From Neptunomonas japonica JAMM 1380 (GTDB lineage: Bacteria; Pseudomonadota; Gammaproteobacteria; Pseudomonadales; Balneatricaceae): 64,000 nt of DNA. The translations under genes and the position numbers were made by a program. The stretch is taken from NCBI RefSeq assembly GCF_016592555.1, contig NZ_AP014546.1:992001-1056000 (forward strand), written 5' to 3'. Below the pieces are notes generated by a model, which made no database searches, was not told the origin of the DNA, and saw nothing but the letters and a program-made list of their open reading frames with translations. Below, piece by piece: positions 39,445 through 48,646 of this stretch. Positions within the stretch are counted from its first letter, which is position 1. Every line of letters begins with the position of its first letter.

Positions 39445-40511
39445 GAAAATTGCTTTTTGTTGGGCAGTTCCCGCCACCGAAACATGGTGTTTCTATTATC
39501 AATGAACTGCTTTGTAGTGAGCTAAAAAGTAGTTATGAAGTATCTAAATATGATTATAGATTTAGTAATGATTTAAAAGATATAGGTGGCAGGCTCTTAA
39601 GTAAATTAATTGTTTATATTAAACATTGTTTTTCCTTGTTAAGAATTATTTTTTTTTCTGATTCATTAGATGTTATTTATTTCACTCCGAATGTTAGAGG
39701 AGGTGTTTTTTTTAGAGATTTAATTGTTGTTTTAATTTTAAAATTATCTCGCGCTAAGATATTTTTACATTTACATGGTTTAGGGGTTGCTGATAGATCA
39801 TCGAGTAGAGTTTGGAGGGCTTTATATTTCGTCATGTTCTCGAGAACTTATATCGTTCATGTTAGTAAGAGAGTGGTGCTAGATGAATTTAAATATCATT
39901 ATGGTACAAAGGGACGGTTTTATTTAAATAACTCTGTGGACCTATCTTTACCTGAACAAATAGCTTCAAAAAAAGTAGATGGTTTTTATGGAAAAACTAT
40001 AGTACATATGTCTAATTTTCGCCCATCAAAAGGTATTATGGATGTTTTAAAAGCTTATAAAGAGTTAAAGAAAGAGATGCCTTGCTGTTTGAAAATGGTA
40101 GGCAGTTTTACCTCTAATGATTTTGAAGCTGAAGTTTTTAGCTATATCCACAAAGAAGAAATTGAAGATGTTGAGTTTCTAGGTTTTCTCGAAACAGATG
40201 AAAAAAATAAAGTTCTAGCTATGGCTGATTTGTTTTTGTATCCAAGTTATGACGATTCTTTTGGTTTAGTTGTTTTGGAGGCTCAAGTTTTAGGAGCACC
40301 AGTTGTAGCATATGATATTGGTTCTATGAAACAAATTGTAAATCCTAAGCAAGGTTTTGTTGCTGAATTAGGGGATTTTTACTCACTTCTTTCTGCTGGG
40401 AAAAAAATATTAAATTCTGATTATAAATCTATTGATTGGGATTTCCTAAAAGACTACGACATAAAAAACTATACGAGTAGACTTGTTGATATTTTGGAGA
40501 GTAGTAAGTGA
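39441..40511 (+). CDS. GT4-family glycosyltransferase
   Basis: A 356-residue GT-B glycosyltransferase. The N-terminal domain starts KLLFVGQFPPPKHGVS, typical for GT4; the C-terminal donor-binding domain has VHMSNFRPSKGIMDVLKAYK, VEFLGFL and the ExxxxE-type segment YPSYDDSFGLVVLEAQVLGAPVV. Donor and acceptor sugars cannot be told from sequence. ATG 39441 overlaps the pyruvyl transferase stop by four bases, and its own stop overlaps the next start (GTGA). It is the only complete glycosyltransferase in the AT-rich core, so the repeat unit may be short, or further transferases are encoded elsewhere. Confidence 0.9.
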   Translation: MRKLLFVGQFPPPKHGVSIINELLCSELKSSYEVSKYDYRFSNDLKDIGGRLLSKLIVYIKHCFSLLRIIFFSDSLDVIYFTPNVRGGVFFRDLIVVLILKLSRAKIFLHLHGLGVADRSSSRVWRALYFVMFSRTYIVHVSKRVVLDEFKYHYGTKGRFYLNNSVDLSLPEQIASKKVDGFYGKTIVHMSNFRPSKGIMDVLKAYKELKKEMPCCLKMVGSFTSNDFEAEVFSYIHKEEIEDVEFLGFLETDEKNKVLAMADLFLYPSYDDSFGLVVLEAQVLGAPVVAYDIGSMKQIVNPKQGFVAELGDFYSLLSAGKKILNSDYKSIDWDFLKDYDIKNYTSRLVDILESSK

Positions 40512-41845
40512 AGAAGTTTTTATTACTATATGCAAAAAAAATTGTAAGTAGGCTTCCTGCATTTGTCGGTACGAGGCTAGCCGGTATTCCATTTCAGTAT
40601 AGATTAGGAAATGATTATATTAAATACAATAAAGGCCTAGAGAAAAAAGCTAGTGAGCAAGATGTTTTTTTAAGCATGAAAAATTTAACGATACATGCTT
40701 ATGAAAATGTTTATTTTTATCGAAAGTTTTATGATAACCATGGCTTTAACCCCAATTCATTATCAGAATTTAAAGATCTTTGTAATATACCAATATTAAG
40801 AAAGTCGGATCTACGTGGTTATTCACTAGAGCAACGATCTGTTGTCGGTTCCGTCGGAATACCCACTAATACTGGAGGCACAAGCGGGCAGCCATTGAGC
40901 TTACTTATTGATTCTGAAGCATATGCTCGTGAATGGGCTCATATGCATAAAATATGGTCTAGGTTGGGATATACAACAAATGATGTAAAGTTAACTTTAC
41001 GGGGCATGAATATTGGAGATGAGCCTATTAGATATAATTTCATTCACAATGAGTTCCAGGTTAATGCTTACTGTGACTTTGATAAAGTAGTTAATGCTCT
41101 AGAATTAATAGTTAAGAAATATTCTATAAGTTATCTTCATGGCTACCCTAGCGCTATTTATGAATTCCTGCTTAAAGTATCTCAATCATATCCAGATGTA
41201 ATGACTGTTTTGAAGTCTTCTGTAAAAGGTGTTTTTTTGGGATCAGAACTCCCTGCTGGCATATATCGTAATTTTATAGAAGAGAGTTTAGGCGTTAAGG
41301 CTATATCTTGGTATGGACACTCTGAAATGTGTGTTCTGGCTGGAGAAATGGAAGAGAAGGATGTGTATTTTCCATTTCATAGTTATGGTTACGCTGAGGC
41401 ATGTAAAGTAGAAGAAAATTATCATTTGATCGGTTCTACTCTCCACAACTGGAGTAGTCCGCTTATTAGATATGACACCGAAGATTTGATTGAACCAGTT
41501 TCAGTGCAAAATGGTTTCCTTTCTTCTTTTAAGATTAAGCAGGGACGTATTGGTGAATTTGTTGAAGATTTTAATAGTAGAAAAATTTCTTTGACTGCTC
41601 TTATATTTGGAAGGCACCATAAAATTTTCGAATATGCTGACTTTATTCAAGTTAGCCAATTTGAACAAGGAGAGCTAACTATCTGGATAACATCTTCTAA
41701 AGACAATATATCATGGTCGAGCTACTTTGATTCTAAAGAGATTGCTATGAACATTGAATTTGTTGTTATTGATAAGCCTTTTAAAACCAGTGCTGGGAAG
41801 ACCCCTCTAATTGTAAATAAGCTCATTGAATTAGTTAATGATTAA
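40508..41845 (+). CDS. CapK / phenylacetate-CoA ligase-like protein
   Basis: A 445-residue member of the adenylate-forming superfamily related to PaaK and CapK. The nucleotide-binding segment is visible as TNTGGTSGQPLSLL (about residues 118-131), followed by the mid-domain segment GVFLGSELPAG and a substrate-region YGHSEMCVLAGEM. CapK-like proteins are common in capsule and EPS loci, where they are thought to activate or transfer an acyl group or amino acid for sugar modification; the substrate is unknown. Start is GTG 40508, overlapping the upstream stop. It is the last gene of the AT-rich core. Confidence 0.82.
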   Translation: MKKFLLLYAKKIVSRLPAFVGTRLAGIPFQYRLGNDYIKYNKGLEKKASEQDVFLSMKNLTIHAYENVYFYRKFYDNHGFNPNSLSEFKDLCNIPILRKSDLRGYSLEQRSVVGSVGIPTNTGGTSGQPLSLLIDSEAYAREWAHMHKIWSRLGYTTNDVKLTLRGMNIGDEPIRYNFIHNEFQVNAYCDFDKVVNALELIVKKYSISYLHGYPSAIYEFLLKVSQSYPDVMTVLKSSVKGVFLGSELPAGIYRNFIEESLGVKAISWYGHSEMCVLAGEMEEKDVYFPFHSYGYAEACKVEENYHLIGSTLHNWSSPLIRYDTEDLIEPVSVQNGFLSSFKIKQGRIGEFVEDFNSRKISLTALIFGRHHKIFEYADFIQVSQFEQGELTIWITSSKDNISWSSYFDSKEIAMNIEFVVIDKPFKTSAGKTPLIVNKLIELVND

Positions 41846-41869
41846 CAGTATTCCAAGGATAGTAATAGG

Positions 41870-44044
41870 ATGAAACAAGTAACACAAACTTTACGGACGG
41901 GTGTAGTCGAAGTAAATGAAGTACCTGTACCTACTTTAAATGATAAGTTCGTATTAGTTAGAAACACTGCTTCTGTTATTAGTGCTGGGACTGAGAAAAC
42001 TAAAATCGATATGGGAAAAAAAAGCCTTTTGCAAAAAGCAAAAGCTCGCCCAGATTTGGTTAAACAAGTCCTGCAAAAAATTAAAACAGAAGGCTTACAA
42101 AAAACCATACAAACGGTTAAATCCAGATTAGACTCTCCTTCACCGTTAGGCTATAGCTGCGCGGGTGAAGTTATTGCTGCAGGTGGTTTGGTCGAAGGTA
42201 TTCAGCCGGGCGATCGCGTTGCATGTGGCGGGGCTGATTATGCAAATCATGCTGAGTTTGTGGCCATTCCTAAAAATCTTGTAGTTAAAATACCTGCTAA
42301 TGTTACAGATGAAGAAGCAGCATTTACTACGGTGGGTTCCATCGCGATGCAAGGGGTTCGTTTAGCCGATCCTAAACTTGGTGAGACTTTCCTTATTTTA
42401 GGGCTTGGTTTATTAGGCCAAATCGCTGTCCAATTATTAAGAGCTAATGGATGTCGAGTTATAGCAACTGATTTAGATAGTGATTTAGTTCAGCGAGCCG
42501 AAGGCTTTGGCGCAATTGGTGCTTATCCAGGGTCTGATGTTGATGGATTGTGTAAAGAGTTAACTGCAGGCCATGGCGTTGATGGTGTTCTTGTATGTGC
42601 AGGGACTTCAAGTAACCAGCCAATAGAACTATGTGGTGCTTGCACTCGTGAGAAGGGCCGTGTCGTTGTTGTTGGCGCTGTTCGTATGGATATACCTCGA
42701 GAAGATTATTTCAAGAAAGAAATAAACGTTGTTATTTCACGCTCATACGGTCCTGGGCGTTATGATCCTTTTTATGAGGAAAACGGTAACGATTATCCTT
42801 TGGGTTACGTTCGCTTTACCGAACAACGCAATATGCAGTCTTTTCTTGAGCTGATTGCTGAAGAGAAAATGGATGTTAAATCCTTAATTTCTCATCGCTA
42901 TAACGTTGATGAGGCTGCAGAAGCTTATCAGTTAATTGAAGGTGCGAAAACAGAGCCTTACCTTGGTATCATTATGCAATACGATGCTAAAGCCTCCTCA
43001 CAGGTAGCGCTTTCGCGTATCTCTACTGCTAGTAAGCCTATTACATCAAGCAAAGTAGGTATTTCATTCTTTGGTGCAGGTAATTATGCGACAGCTAGTT
43101 TATTGCCGCCGCTAAAAGATGATTCTGATATTGAGCTTCGTGGTTTAGTGACCGCGAGTGGTCGTACAGCGCAAGGTGTTGCTAAGCAGTTTGGTTTTTC
43201 TTTTTGTGCAGGTGACTACGCAGAGCTATTAGAAAAAGATTCTGATGCCATTATGGTTGTTACACGACATGACACACATGCCGATTCAGTGAGTAGAGCG
43301 CTTGATGCGAATAAACATGTTTATGTTGAAAAACCACTAGCGTTAAATGTAGAAGAGTTGCAGATAGTTCAAGCTGCCAAGACGAAGTCTATGGCTACTG
43401 TTATGGTAGGTTTTAACCGCCGATTTGCCCCGTTGACTGTTGAAGCTATTAAGCACTTTGACACGGTTAAGTCTCCTTTAGTTGTTAATATTCGTATTAA
43501 TTCAGGGCAAATTCCTGCAGACCATTGGATTCAAGACCCAGAAGTTGGTGGCGGCAGAGTCATTGGCGAAGGGTGTCACTTTGTTGATCTTGCTTCAGCA
43601 TTAACACAAAGCAATCCTGTCAGTGTTTCTTGTATCGGTACAGCAAAAGCAGATAAGTCTGCGATGTTGAATGATAATGTTGTTATTACTTTAGCTTTCC
43701 AAAATGGCAGCATTGCGAACATCATCTACTGTGCTGATGGGTCAAAGGCGATGGCAAAAGAGTATGTCGAAGTTTTTGGTGGTGGTCGCAGTGCTATTAT
43801 TAAAGATTTCAAAGAGTTAGATTTATTTGCTGGTGATACTTCGGTTCAATCTACTAAACTCGGCGCTCAAGATAAAGGACAAAAAGCTATGCTCAAGTCT
43901 TGGCTTAAAGCGGTCAAAACTGGCAGTGAATGTATTGATCATTCGTGCCTGATGTCTAATAGCTTAGCGACGATCCTTGCTGTCGAATCGCTAGCATCTG
44001 GGTCTGCAATGAAAGTTGACTTGTCTATTTTAAACAATGAATAA
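41870..44044 (+). CDS. bidomain oxidoreductase: MDR alcohol dehydrogenase + Gfo/Idh/MocA
   Basis: A 724-residue fusion of two NAD(P)-dependent oxidoreductases. Residues about 1-370 are a medium-chain dehydrogenase (LGYSCAGEVIAAG, GDRVACGGADYANHAEF, coenzyme motif GLGLLGQIAVQLL). Residues about 385-710 are a Gfo/Idh/MocA oxidoreductase (ISFFGAGNYATASLL, VEKPLALNVEEL, GFNRRFAPL, GEGCHFVDLASAL). Such fusions occur in polysaccharide loci, often beside heparinase-like or six-hairpin proteins, and probably modify a nucleotide-sugar by oxidation and reduction; the reaction is not established. It returns to the base composition of the flank. ATG 41870 lies 24 bases after capK; the end overlaps the next gene by 8 bases. 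Confidence 0.88.
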   Translation: MKQVTQTLRTGVVEVNEVPVPTLNDKFVLVRNTASVISAGTEKTKIDMGKKSLLQKAKARPDLVKQVLQKIKTEGLQKTIQTVKSRLDSPSPLGYSCAGEVIAAGGLVEGIQPGDRVACGGADYANHAEFVAIPKNLVVKIPANVTDEEAAFTTVGSIAMQGVRLADPKLGETFLILGLGLLGQIAVQLLRANGCRVIATDLDSDLVQRAEGFGAIGAYPGSDVDGLCKELTAGHGVDGVLVCAGTSSNQPIELCGACTREKGRVVVVGAVRMDIPREDYFKKEINVVISRSYGPGRYDPFYEENGNDYPLGYVRFTEQRNMQSFLELIAEEKMDVKSLISHRYNVDEAAEAYQLIEGAKTEPYLGIIMQYDAKASSQVALSRISTASKPITSSKVGISFFGAGNYATASLLPPLKDDSDIELRGLVTASGRTAQGVAKQFGFSFCAGDYAELLEKDSDAIMVVTRHDTHADSVSRALDANKHVYVEKPLALNVEELQIVQAAKTKSMATVMVGFNRRFAPLTVEAIKHFDTVKSPLVVNIRINSGQIPADHWIQDPEVGGGRVIGEGCHFVDLASALTQSNPVSVSCIGTAKADKSAMLNDNVVITLAFQNGSIANIIYCADGSKAMAKEYVEVFGGGRSAIIKDFKELDLFAGDTSVQSTKLGAQDKGQKAMLKSWLKAVKTGSECIDHSCLMSNSLATILAVESLASGSAMKVDLSILNNE

Positions 44045-45242
44045 ATCATTTTCGGTAGAGATAATTAAAAATCAGATGTTGGACGGAGCTCGCAAAGATA
44101 GTTTTGCGGGCTACGATCCTTTCGATGGTTTGAATAGTAAGCTTTTCAATGTGATGCCTGTATTACGCAAAGGCATTGCAGGCCTTGCTTGGATTCAACT
44201 ATTTAAACAATCTCCCTTTAATCTTCGTCCGATATTGGGTGTGGCTAAAAAGAGAAACCCTAAAGGTATCGGTTTATTTATTCTTGGTTTATTACAAGAT
44301 TATAAACGAACATCTGATGCGTCTTATCTAGATGAAGCTGTCGCTCTTGCTGATTGGCTACTGACTCAGCAATGTGACCAGGATAAGTGGCAGCATGCTT
44401 GTTGGGGCTACCATTTTGATTGGAAGGCGCGTGCTTTCTATGTGCCACAAGGTAAGCCGAACGTTATTACTACTATTTATGTGTCTCAAGCTTTGTTTGC
44501 CTTAGCGAATATCCTTGAGCAGCAAGGCTCGGGTGAGGCAGAAAAGTTTCGTGAGCCAGCGTTAGACTCCGCTAGTTTTATCGTTAACACGCTTTACACC
44601 GAAGCAGACGGTCGATCTTTCTTTGCTTATATTCCAGGTGAGACAGCCTTTGTTCATAACGCTAGCCTTTGGGCTGCTGCGTGGGTTGCTGTTGTTGGTC
44701 GTTACACTCAAAACACGCTTTATTGTGATATGGCTTTAAAGGCTGCTCGTCAATCGGCTGGTGAGCAAGCAGAAGATGGATCGTGGGTGTATGGGGCGCG
44801 TCATCACCACCAGTTTATAGATGGTTTCCATACGGGGTATAACCTTGAGGCACTTGATCTGATTCGTAAAACACTCGATGTTTCTGAGTTCGATGAGCCC
44901 ATCGAAAAAGGGTTAGCGTATTACAAAACCCATTTTTTTGATGAAGATGGCACGGCTAAATATTACAACAACAACCGCTACCCGCTTGATATGCACTCCG
45001 TTGCCCAAGCTGTGATCACGCTATTAAAAGTGGGCGGTACACAAGAAGATTTTGATCTGGCTGAAAAGGTCATTGGTTGGTCTATTAATGAGCTTTACCT
45101 TTCTGATAAAAAGCGATTCGTCTATCAAAAAACAAAACGCTTTGTAAATAAGATTAACTATACACGGTGGACCCAGGCTTGGGTTTATTATTCTTTTTCA
45201 TACTTCAATCAAATGCAGGCTAAACGCAATGAATCGTATTAA
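44037..45242 (+). CDS. six-hairpin (alpha/alpha-barrel)-like EPS protein of unknown reaction
   Basis: A 401-residue protein rich in paired helices with repeated aromatic and His motifs (WQHACWGYHFDW, YNLEALDLI, DMHSVAQAVITLL, YTRWTQAWVYYSF). This pattern resembles the alpha/alpha six-hairpin fold of uronyl epimerases, hydrolases and lyases. No signal peptide is visible, so a cytoplasmic role is likely. Database entries for similar proteins sometimes carry an unrelated enzyme name, so I make no functional claim. It is translationally coupled to the bidomain oxidoreductase (8-base overlap) and to the WecG-like gene (14-base overlap); the tight coupling suggests a shared sugar-modification step. 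Confidence 0.7.
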   Translation: MNKSFSVEIIKNQMLDGARKDSFAGYDPFDGLNSKLFNVMPVLRKGIAGLAWIQLFKQSPFNLRPILGVAKKRNPKGIGLFILGLLQDYKRTSDASYLDEAVALADWLLTQQCDQDKWQHACWGYHFDWKARAFYVPQGKPNVITTIYVSQALFALANILEQQGSGEAEKFREPALDSASFIVNTLYTEADGRSFFAYIPGETAFVHNASLWAAAWVAVVGRYTQNTLYCDMALKAARQSAGEQAEDGSWVYGARHHHQFIDGFHTGYNLEALDLIRKTLDVSEFDEPIEKGLAYYKTHFFDEDGTAKYYNNNRYPLDMHSVAQAVITLLKVGGTQEDFDLAEKVIGWSINELYLSDKKRFVYQKTKRFVNKINYTRWTQAWVYYSFSYFNQMQAKRNESY

Positions 45243-45987
45243 TTTTCTGGGTAGCCCTATGGATTCCGGCAGCATGTCGGATACGGTTAGTGCGATTTCT
45301 GAAAGAATATTAAGCCAGCAGTTTACCCAGCATGTAGTCGTTAATGTTGCCAAGCTCGTTAATATGCGTAAAGACCCAGAGCTCGCAAAGTCTGTTACCG
45401 AATGCGATATCATTAATATTGATGGTATGGGTGTTGTATGGGGTGCGCGTTTTTTAGGCCATAACGTTGGCGAGCGGGTTTCGGGTGTTGATCTGTTTGC
45501 CGAGCTCAACGCTATGGCTGAGCGAGAAGGTTTTCCGGTGTTTTATTTGGGTGCAAAAGAAGAGGTTGTCACCAAAACCGGCGAAGTGATGCAAGCTCAG
45601 CATCCTCAGTTGACTATTGCAGGCACGCATCACGGTTACTTTTGGGATGATGAGCAGGCGGTGGTTGAGCAAATTAAAGCGTCTGGTGCACGCTTGTTAT
45701 TTGTAGCGATTACATCACCTAAAAAAGAGAATTTTATCAACCGTTGGAAAGATGAGCTCGGTGTAGATTTTGTTATGGGTGTAGGCGGTACCTTTGATGT
45801 GGTGGCCGGTAAGGTGAGCAGGGCGCCCGTCTGGATGCAAAAATATGGGCTAGAATGGTTGTATCGCGTTATTCAAGAGCCAAGGCGTATGTGGAAGCGT
45901 TACTTAGTGACTAATTCCCAGTTTGCTTGGTTACTTGTTCAGGCTAAGTTAGGGTTTTTGAAAGATACTAAGCATAATAACGTTTAA
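45229..45987 (+). CDS. WecG/TagA/CpsF family glycosyltransferase (GT26)
   Basis: A 252-residue glycosyltransferase of family GT26, typified by WecG (UDP-ManNAcA transferase) and TagA (UDP-ManNAc transferase). Motifs are VNVAKLVNMRKDPEL, IINIDGMGVVWGARFLG with the conserved Asp, ERVSGVDLF, and MGVGGTFDVVAGKVSRAP. Given wecB and wecC at the left end of the locus, ManNAcA is a likely donor sugar. ATG 45229 lies inside the end of the preceding gene. The C-terminal basic and hydrophobic part (RRMWKRYLVTNSQFAWLL) probably associates with the membrane. Confidence 0.9.
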   Translation: MNRINFLGSPMDSGSMSDTVSAISERILSQQFTQHVVVNVAKLVNMRKDPELAKSVTECDIINIDGMGVVWGARFLGHNVGERVSGVDLFAELNAMAEREGFPVFYLGAKEEVVTKTGEVMQAQHPQLTIAGTHHGYFWDDEQAVVEQIKASGARLLFVAITSPKKENFINRWKDELGVDFVMGVGGTFDVVAGKVSRAPVWMQKYGLEWLYRVIQEPRRMWKRYLVTNSQFAWLLVQAKLGFLKDTKHNNV

Positions 45988-46019
45988 ACGATTCAACACG
46001 ATTTATTTAGGATTTTCTA

Positions 46020-47438
46020 ATGATCCCTATCATTCTCTCTGGTGGTTCTGGTACACGTTTGTGGCCACTGTCTCGTACCCAATATCCAAAGCAGTTTTTA
46101 CCGTTAAATTCTGATTTAACCATGTTGCAAGAAACGGTAAAGCGCTTAAAAAAAGTCGATACCGTTAATGTGATCTGTAACGAAGAGCATCGCTTTTTGG
46201 CAGCAGAGCAAATGCGCCAGATTTCACAGGCGTGTTCTGTATTTTTGGAGCCTGTTGGGCGTAACACCGCGCCTGCTATTGCTTTGGCCGCCTTGGATGC
46301 CGTTGCTAAAGGGAAGGGTGAAGAGCCATTGTTAGTCTTGGCTGCTGACCATGTGATTGAAAACGAGAATGCATTTCGTGATGCCGTTGCATTAGCAGAG
46401 CCACTAGCCGTTGCCGGTAAGTTTGTGACTTTTGGTATTGTGCCAACACAGCCAGAAACGGGCTACGGTTATATTAAGCGAGGGAGCTACTCACAAGCCG
46501 GTGGTTTTCAGGTTGAGGGTTTTGTTGAAAAACCTGATATGAAAACAGCCGTGCAATATGTCGATTCGGGTGAGTATTATTGGAACAGCGGTATGTTTAT
46601 GTTCCGTGCCGATCGCTATTTAGAAGAGCTAGGTAAGTTTCGCCCCGATATTCTTTCTGCCTGCCAAGCCGCGATGCAAACTACCGCCGCGGATTTTGAT
46701 TTTATTCGCGTGGATGCCGATGCATTTAAAGCCTGCCCGGATGAGTCTATCGATTATGCAGTCATGGAGCCATTAAGTGCTGTTGATGGTGGTGATTCAG
46801 TGGCGGTTGTGCCATTGGATGCCGGTTGGAGTGATGTAGGTAGCTGGTCTGCGTTGTGGGATATCAAACCCAAAGATGAGCAAAACAATGTGCTGTCAGG
46901 CGATGTGATTGCACACGATACACGCGGCTCGTTAGTGATGTCTGACGATCGCTTGATCACGACTTTGGGTGTTGATGACCTCATTATTGTTGATACCAAA
47001 GATGCTTTGTTAGTTGCACACAAAGATAAAATTCAGAATGTAAAAGCGATTGTTGCCGAGATTAAAGACAACGACCGTTCCGAGCATTTCCAGCACCGTG
47101 AAGTGTATCGCCCATGGGGCAAGTACGACTCGATTGACACGGGTGAGCGTTATCAAGTTAAAAGGATTACGGTTAAACCCGGTGCTAAGTTGTCGGTGCA
47201 GATGCACCACCACCGTGCCGAACACTGGATCGTTGTTTCGGGTACTGCCAAAGTAACGGTCGATAATGAAGAGCGATACCTAACCGAGAACCAATCGGTT
47301 TATATACCCATTACTGCGGTTCATGCATTAGAGAACCCGGGTAAAGTTAATCTGGAGTTAATCGAAGTGCAGTCTGGTGCTTATTTAGACGAAGACGATA
47401 TTGTACGCTTTGAAGACCGCTATGGGCGTGTAGAATAA
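46020..47438 (+). CDS. manC: mannose-1-phosphate guanylyltransferase / mannose-6-phosphate isomerase
   Basis: A 472-residue bifunctional enzyme that makes GDP-mannose. The nucleotidyltransferase domain (about 1-290) has the signature [24 protein letters not shown] and FVEKPD; the C-terminal cupin-type isomerase domain (about 350-470) has [11 protein letters not shown], the metal-binding [15 protein letters not shown], and NQSVYIP. It supplies GDP-Man for the polysaccharide. It lies 32 bases after the WecG-like gene and is closed by an intrinsic terminator, ending the biosynthetic run. Confidence 0.95.
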   Translation: MIPIILSGGSGTRLWPLSRTQYPKQFLPLNSDLTMLQETVKRLKKVDTVNVICNEEHRFLAAEQMRQISQACSVFLEPVGRNTAPAIALAALDAVAKGKGEEPLLVLAADHVIENENAFRDAVALAEPLAVAGKFVTFGIVPTQPETGYGYIKRGSYSQAGGFQVEGFVEKPDMKTAVQYVDSGEYYWNSGMFMFRADRYLEELGKFRPDILSACQAAMQTTAADFDFIRVDADAFKACPDESIDYAVMEPLSAVDGGDSVAVVPLDAGWSDVGSWSALWDIKPKDEQNNVLSGDVIAHDTRGSLVMSDDRLITTLGVDDLIIVDTKDALLVAHKDKIQNVKAIVAEIKDNDRSEHFQHREVYRPWGKYDSIDTGERYQVKRITVKPGAKLSVQMHHHRAEHWIVVSGTAKVTVDNEERYLTENQSVYIPITAVHALENPGKVNLELIEVQSGAYLDEDDIVRFEDRYGRVE

Positions 47439-47467
47439 ATAGTAACTTGTTTAACTACAGGTAGTGT

Positions 47468-47497
47468 AAAGCCCGATATGTCGGGCTTTTTATTTTT
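47468..47497 (+). terminator. intrinsic terminator after manC
   Basis: A 9-bp stem (AAAGCCCGA / TCGGGCTTT, loop TATG) followed by TTATTTTTT, 29 bases after the manC stop. Canonical Rho-independent terminator. Confidence 0.93.
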
Positions 47498-47563
47498 TCT
47501 ATTATTAACACATAACATAATGTGTACTAATAGAATTAGAAGCGAGTAGATAAGGGGTTTTAT

Positions 47564-48598
47564 ATGGCTATTTTAGTAACAGGTGGCGCTGGTTATATCG
47601 GTAGCCATACAGATATTCTATTACTGGAAGCGGGCTTTGATGTCGTGGTGCTGGATAATCTTTGTAATAGTGATCCTGAAGTGTTTAATCGCATCGAGAC
47701 AATCACCGGTAAGTGCCCGGTGTTTGTTGAAGGGGATATTCTTGATAAAGCGGCACTGAACCAAGTATTCACTGACCACAAGATTGATGCTGTCATTCAT
47801 TTTGCTGGACTCAAGGCTGTTGGTGAGTCTGTCGCTAAGCCAGTTATGTATTATCAAAATAATGTGGCGGGTTCTGTTAATTTATTCGAAGTGATGGCTC
47901 AGCATAACTGTAAGCGTATTGTTTTTAGCTCTTCAGCGACAGTTTATGGTGACCCTGCCTCTGTTCCTATCCGTGAAGATTTTCCGCTATCAGCAACTAA
48001 CCCTTATGGGCAGTCTAAGTTGATGATCGAGAATGTACTTAGGGATATTGCGTTGGCAGACCCACAATGGCAAATCTCTATTCTTCGCTATTTTAACCCC
48101 GTGGGTGCGCATGCCAGTGGCTTGATTGGTGAGGATCCAAACGGAATTCCCAATAATTTGATGCCTTATGTTGCGCAAGTAGCGATTGGTAAGCTAGAGC
48201 AGCTCAATGTGTTTGGTGGCGATTACCCTACCGTTGATGGTACGGGTGTGCGTGATTATATTCATGTTGTGGATTTAGCAGCGGGCCACTTAAAGGCGTT
48301 AGCTGCGCTTTCTGTAACAGACGCGAAAGGCTCTCTTACACATGGCTGCCAGGTGTATAACTTGGGTACGGGTAATGGGTATTCTGTACTGCAGGTTGTT
48401 AGTGCATTCGAGAAAGCCAGTGGCCGTCGCGTTCCTTATTTGATTGCGGGCCGCCGTGCCGGTGATATTGCTACTTGTTACGCAGACCCAGCCCATAGTG
48501 CTAATAAGCTGGGTTGGCGTGCTGAGTTTGGAATAGAGCAGATGGTAGAAGATCATTGGCGCTGGCAGTCTTCTAACCCGAGCGGCTACAAGGCTTAA
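47564..48598 (+). CDS. galE: UDP-glucose 4-epimerase
   Basis: GalE interconverts UDP-glucose and UDP-galactose. The 344-residue extended SDR enzyme has [12 protein letters not shown] at the N-terminus, the catalytic SSSATVYG and YGQSK (Tyr/Lys) motifs, and [19 protein letters not shown], which is specific to the GalE group. A GGGG-type ribosome site precedes ATG 47564. It follows the manC terminator, so it probably has its own promoter, and may be read together with the next two genes. Confidence 0.96.
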   Translation: MAILVTGGAGYIGSHTDILLLEAGFDVVVLDNLCNSDPEVFNRIETITGKCPVFVEGDILDKAALNQVFTDHKIDAVIHFAGLKAVGESVAKPVMYYQNNVAGSVNLFEVMAQHNCKRIVFSSSATVYGDPASVPIREDFPLSATNPYGQSKLMIENVLRDIALADPQWQISILRYFNPVGAHASGLIGEDPNGIPNNLMPYVAQVAIGKLEQLNVFGGDYPTVDGTGVRDYIHVVDLAAGHLKALAALSVTDAKGSLTHGCQVYNLGTGNGYSVLQVVSAFEKASGRRVPYLIAGRRAGDIATCYADPAHSANKLGWRAEFGIEQMVEDHWRWQSSNPSGYKA

Positions 48599-48646
48599 TC
48601 CATATTGTTAGCGTACCGCCTTGGGTGGTCGTAACAGGGAGGTTTT

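Larger units (their letters stand above)
35306..41869 (+). other. AT-rich variable core of the polysaccharide locus
   Basis: From just after the sugar transferase gene to the start of the bidomain oxidoreductase gene, base composition turns sharply AT-rich, with many A and T homopolymers and codons ending in A/T, unlike either flank. The six genes inside are tightly packed; most overlap by 1-4 bases. This pattern, common for serotype-specific cores between conserved flanks, suggests acquisition by recombination. No IS element or att site was found at the borders. Confidence 0.8.

Noticed and set aside
35306..41869. Possible genomic island with integrase or IS
   Set aside because: No transposase, integrase, terminal inverted repeat or tRNA-associated att site was found; composition shift alone supports recombination but not a mobile element.
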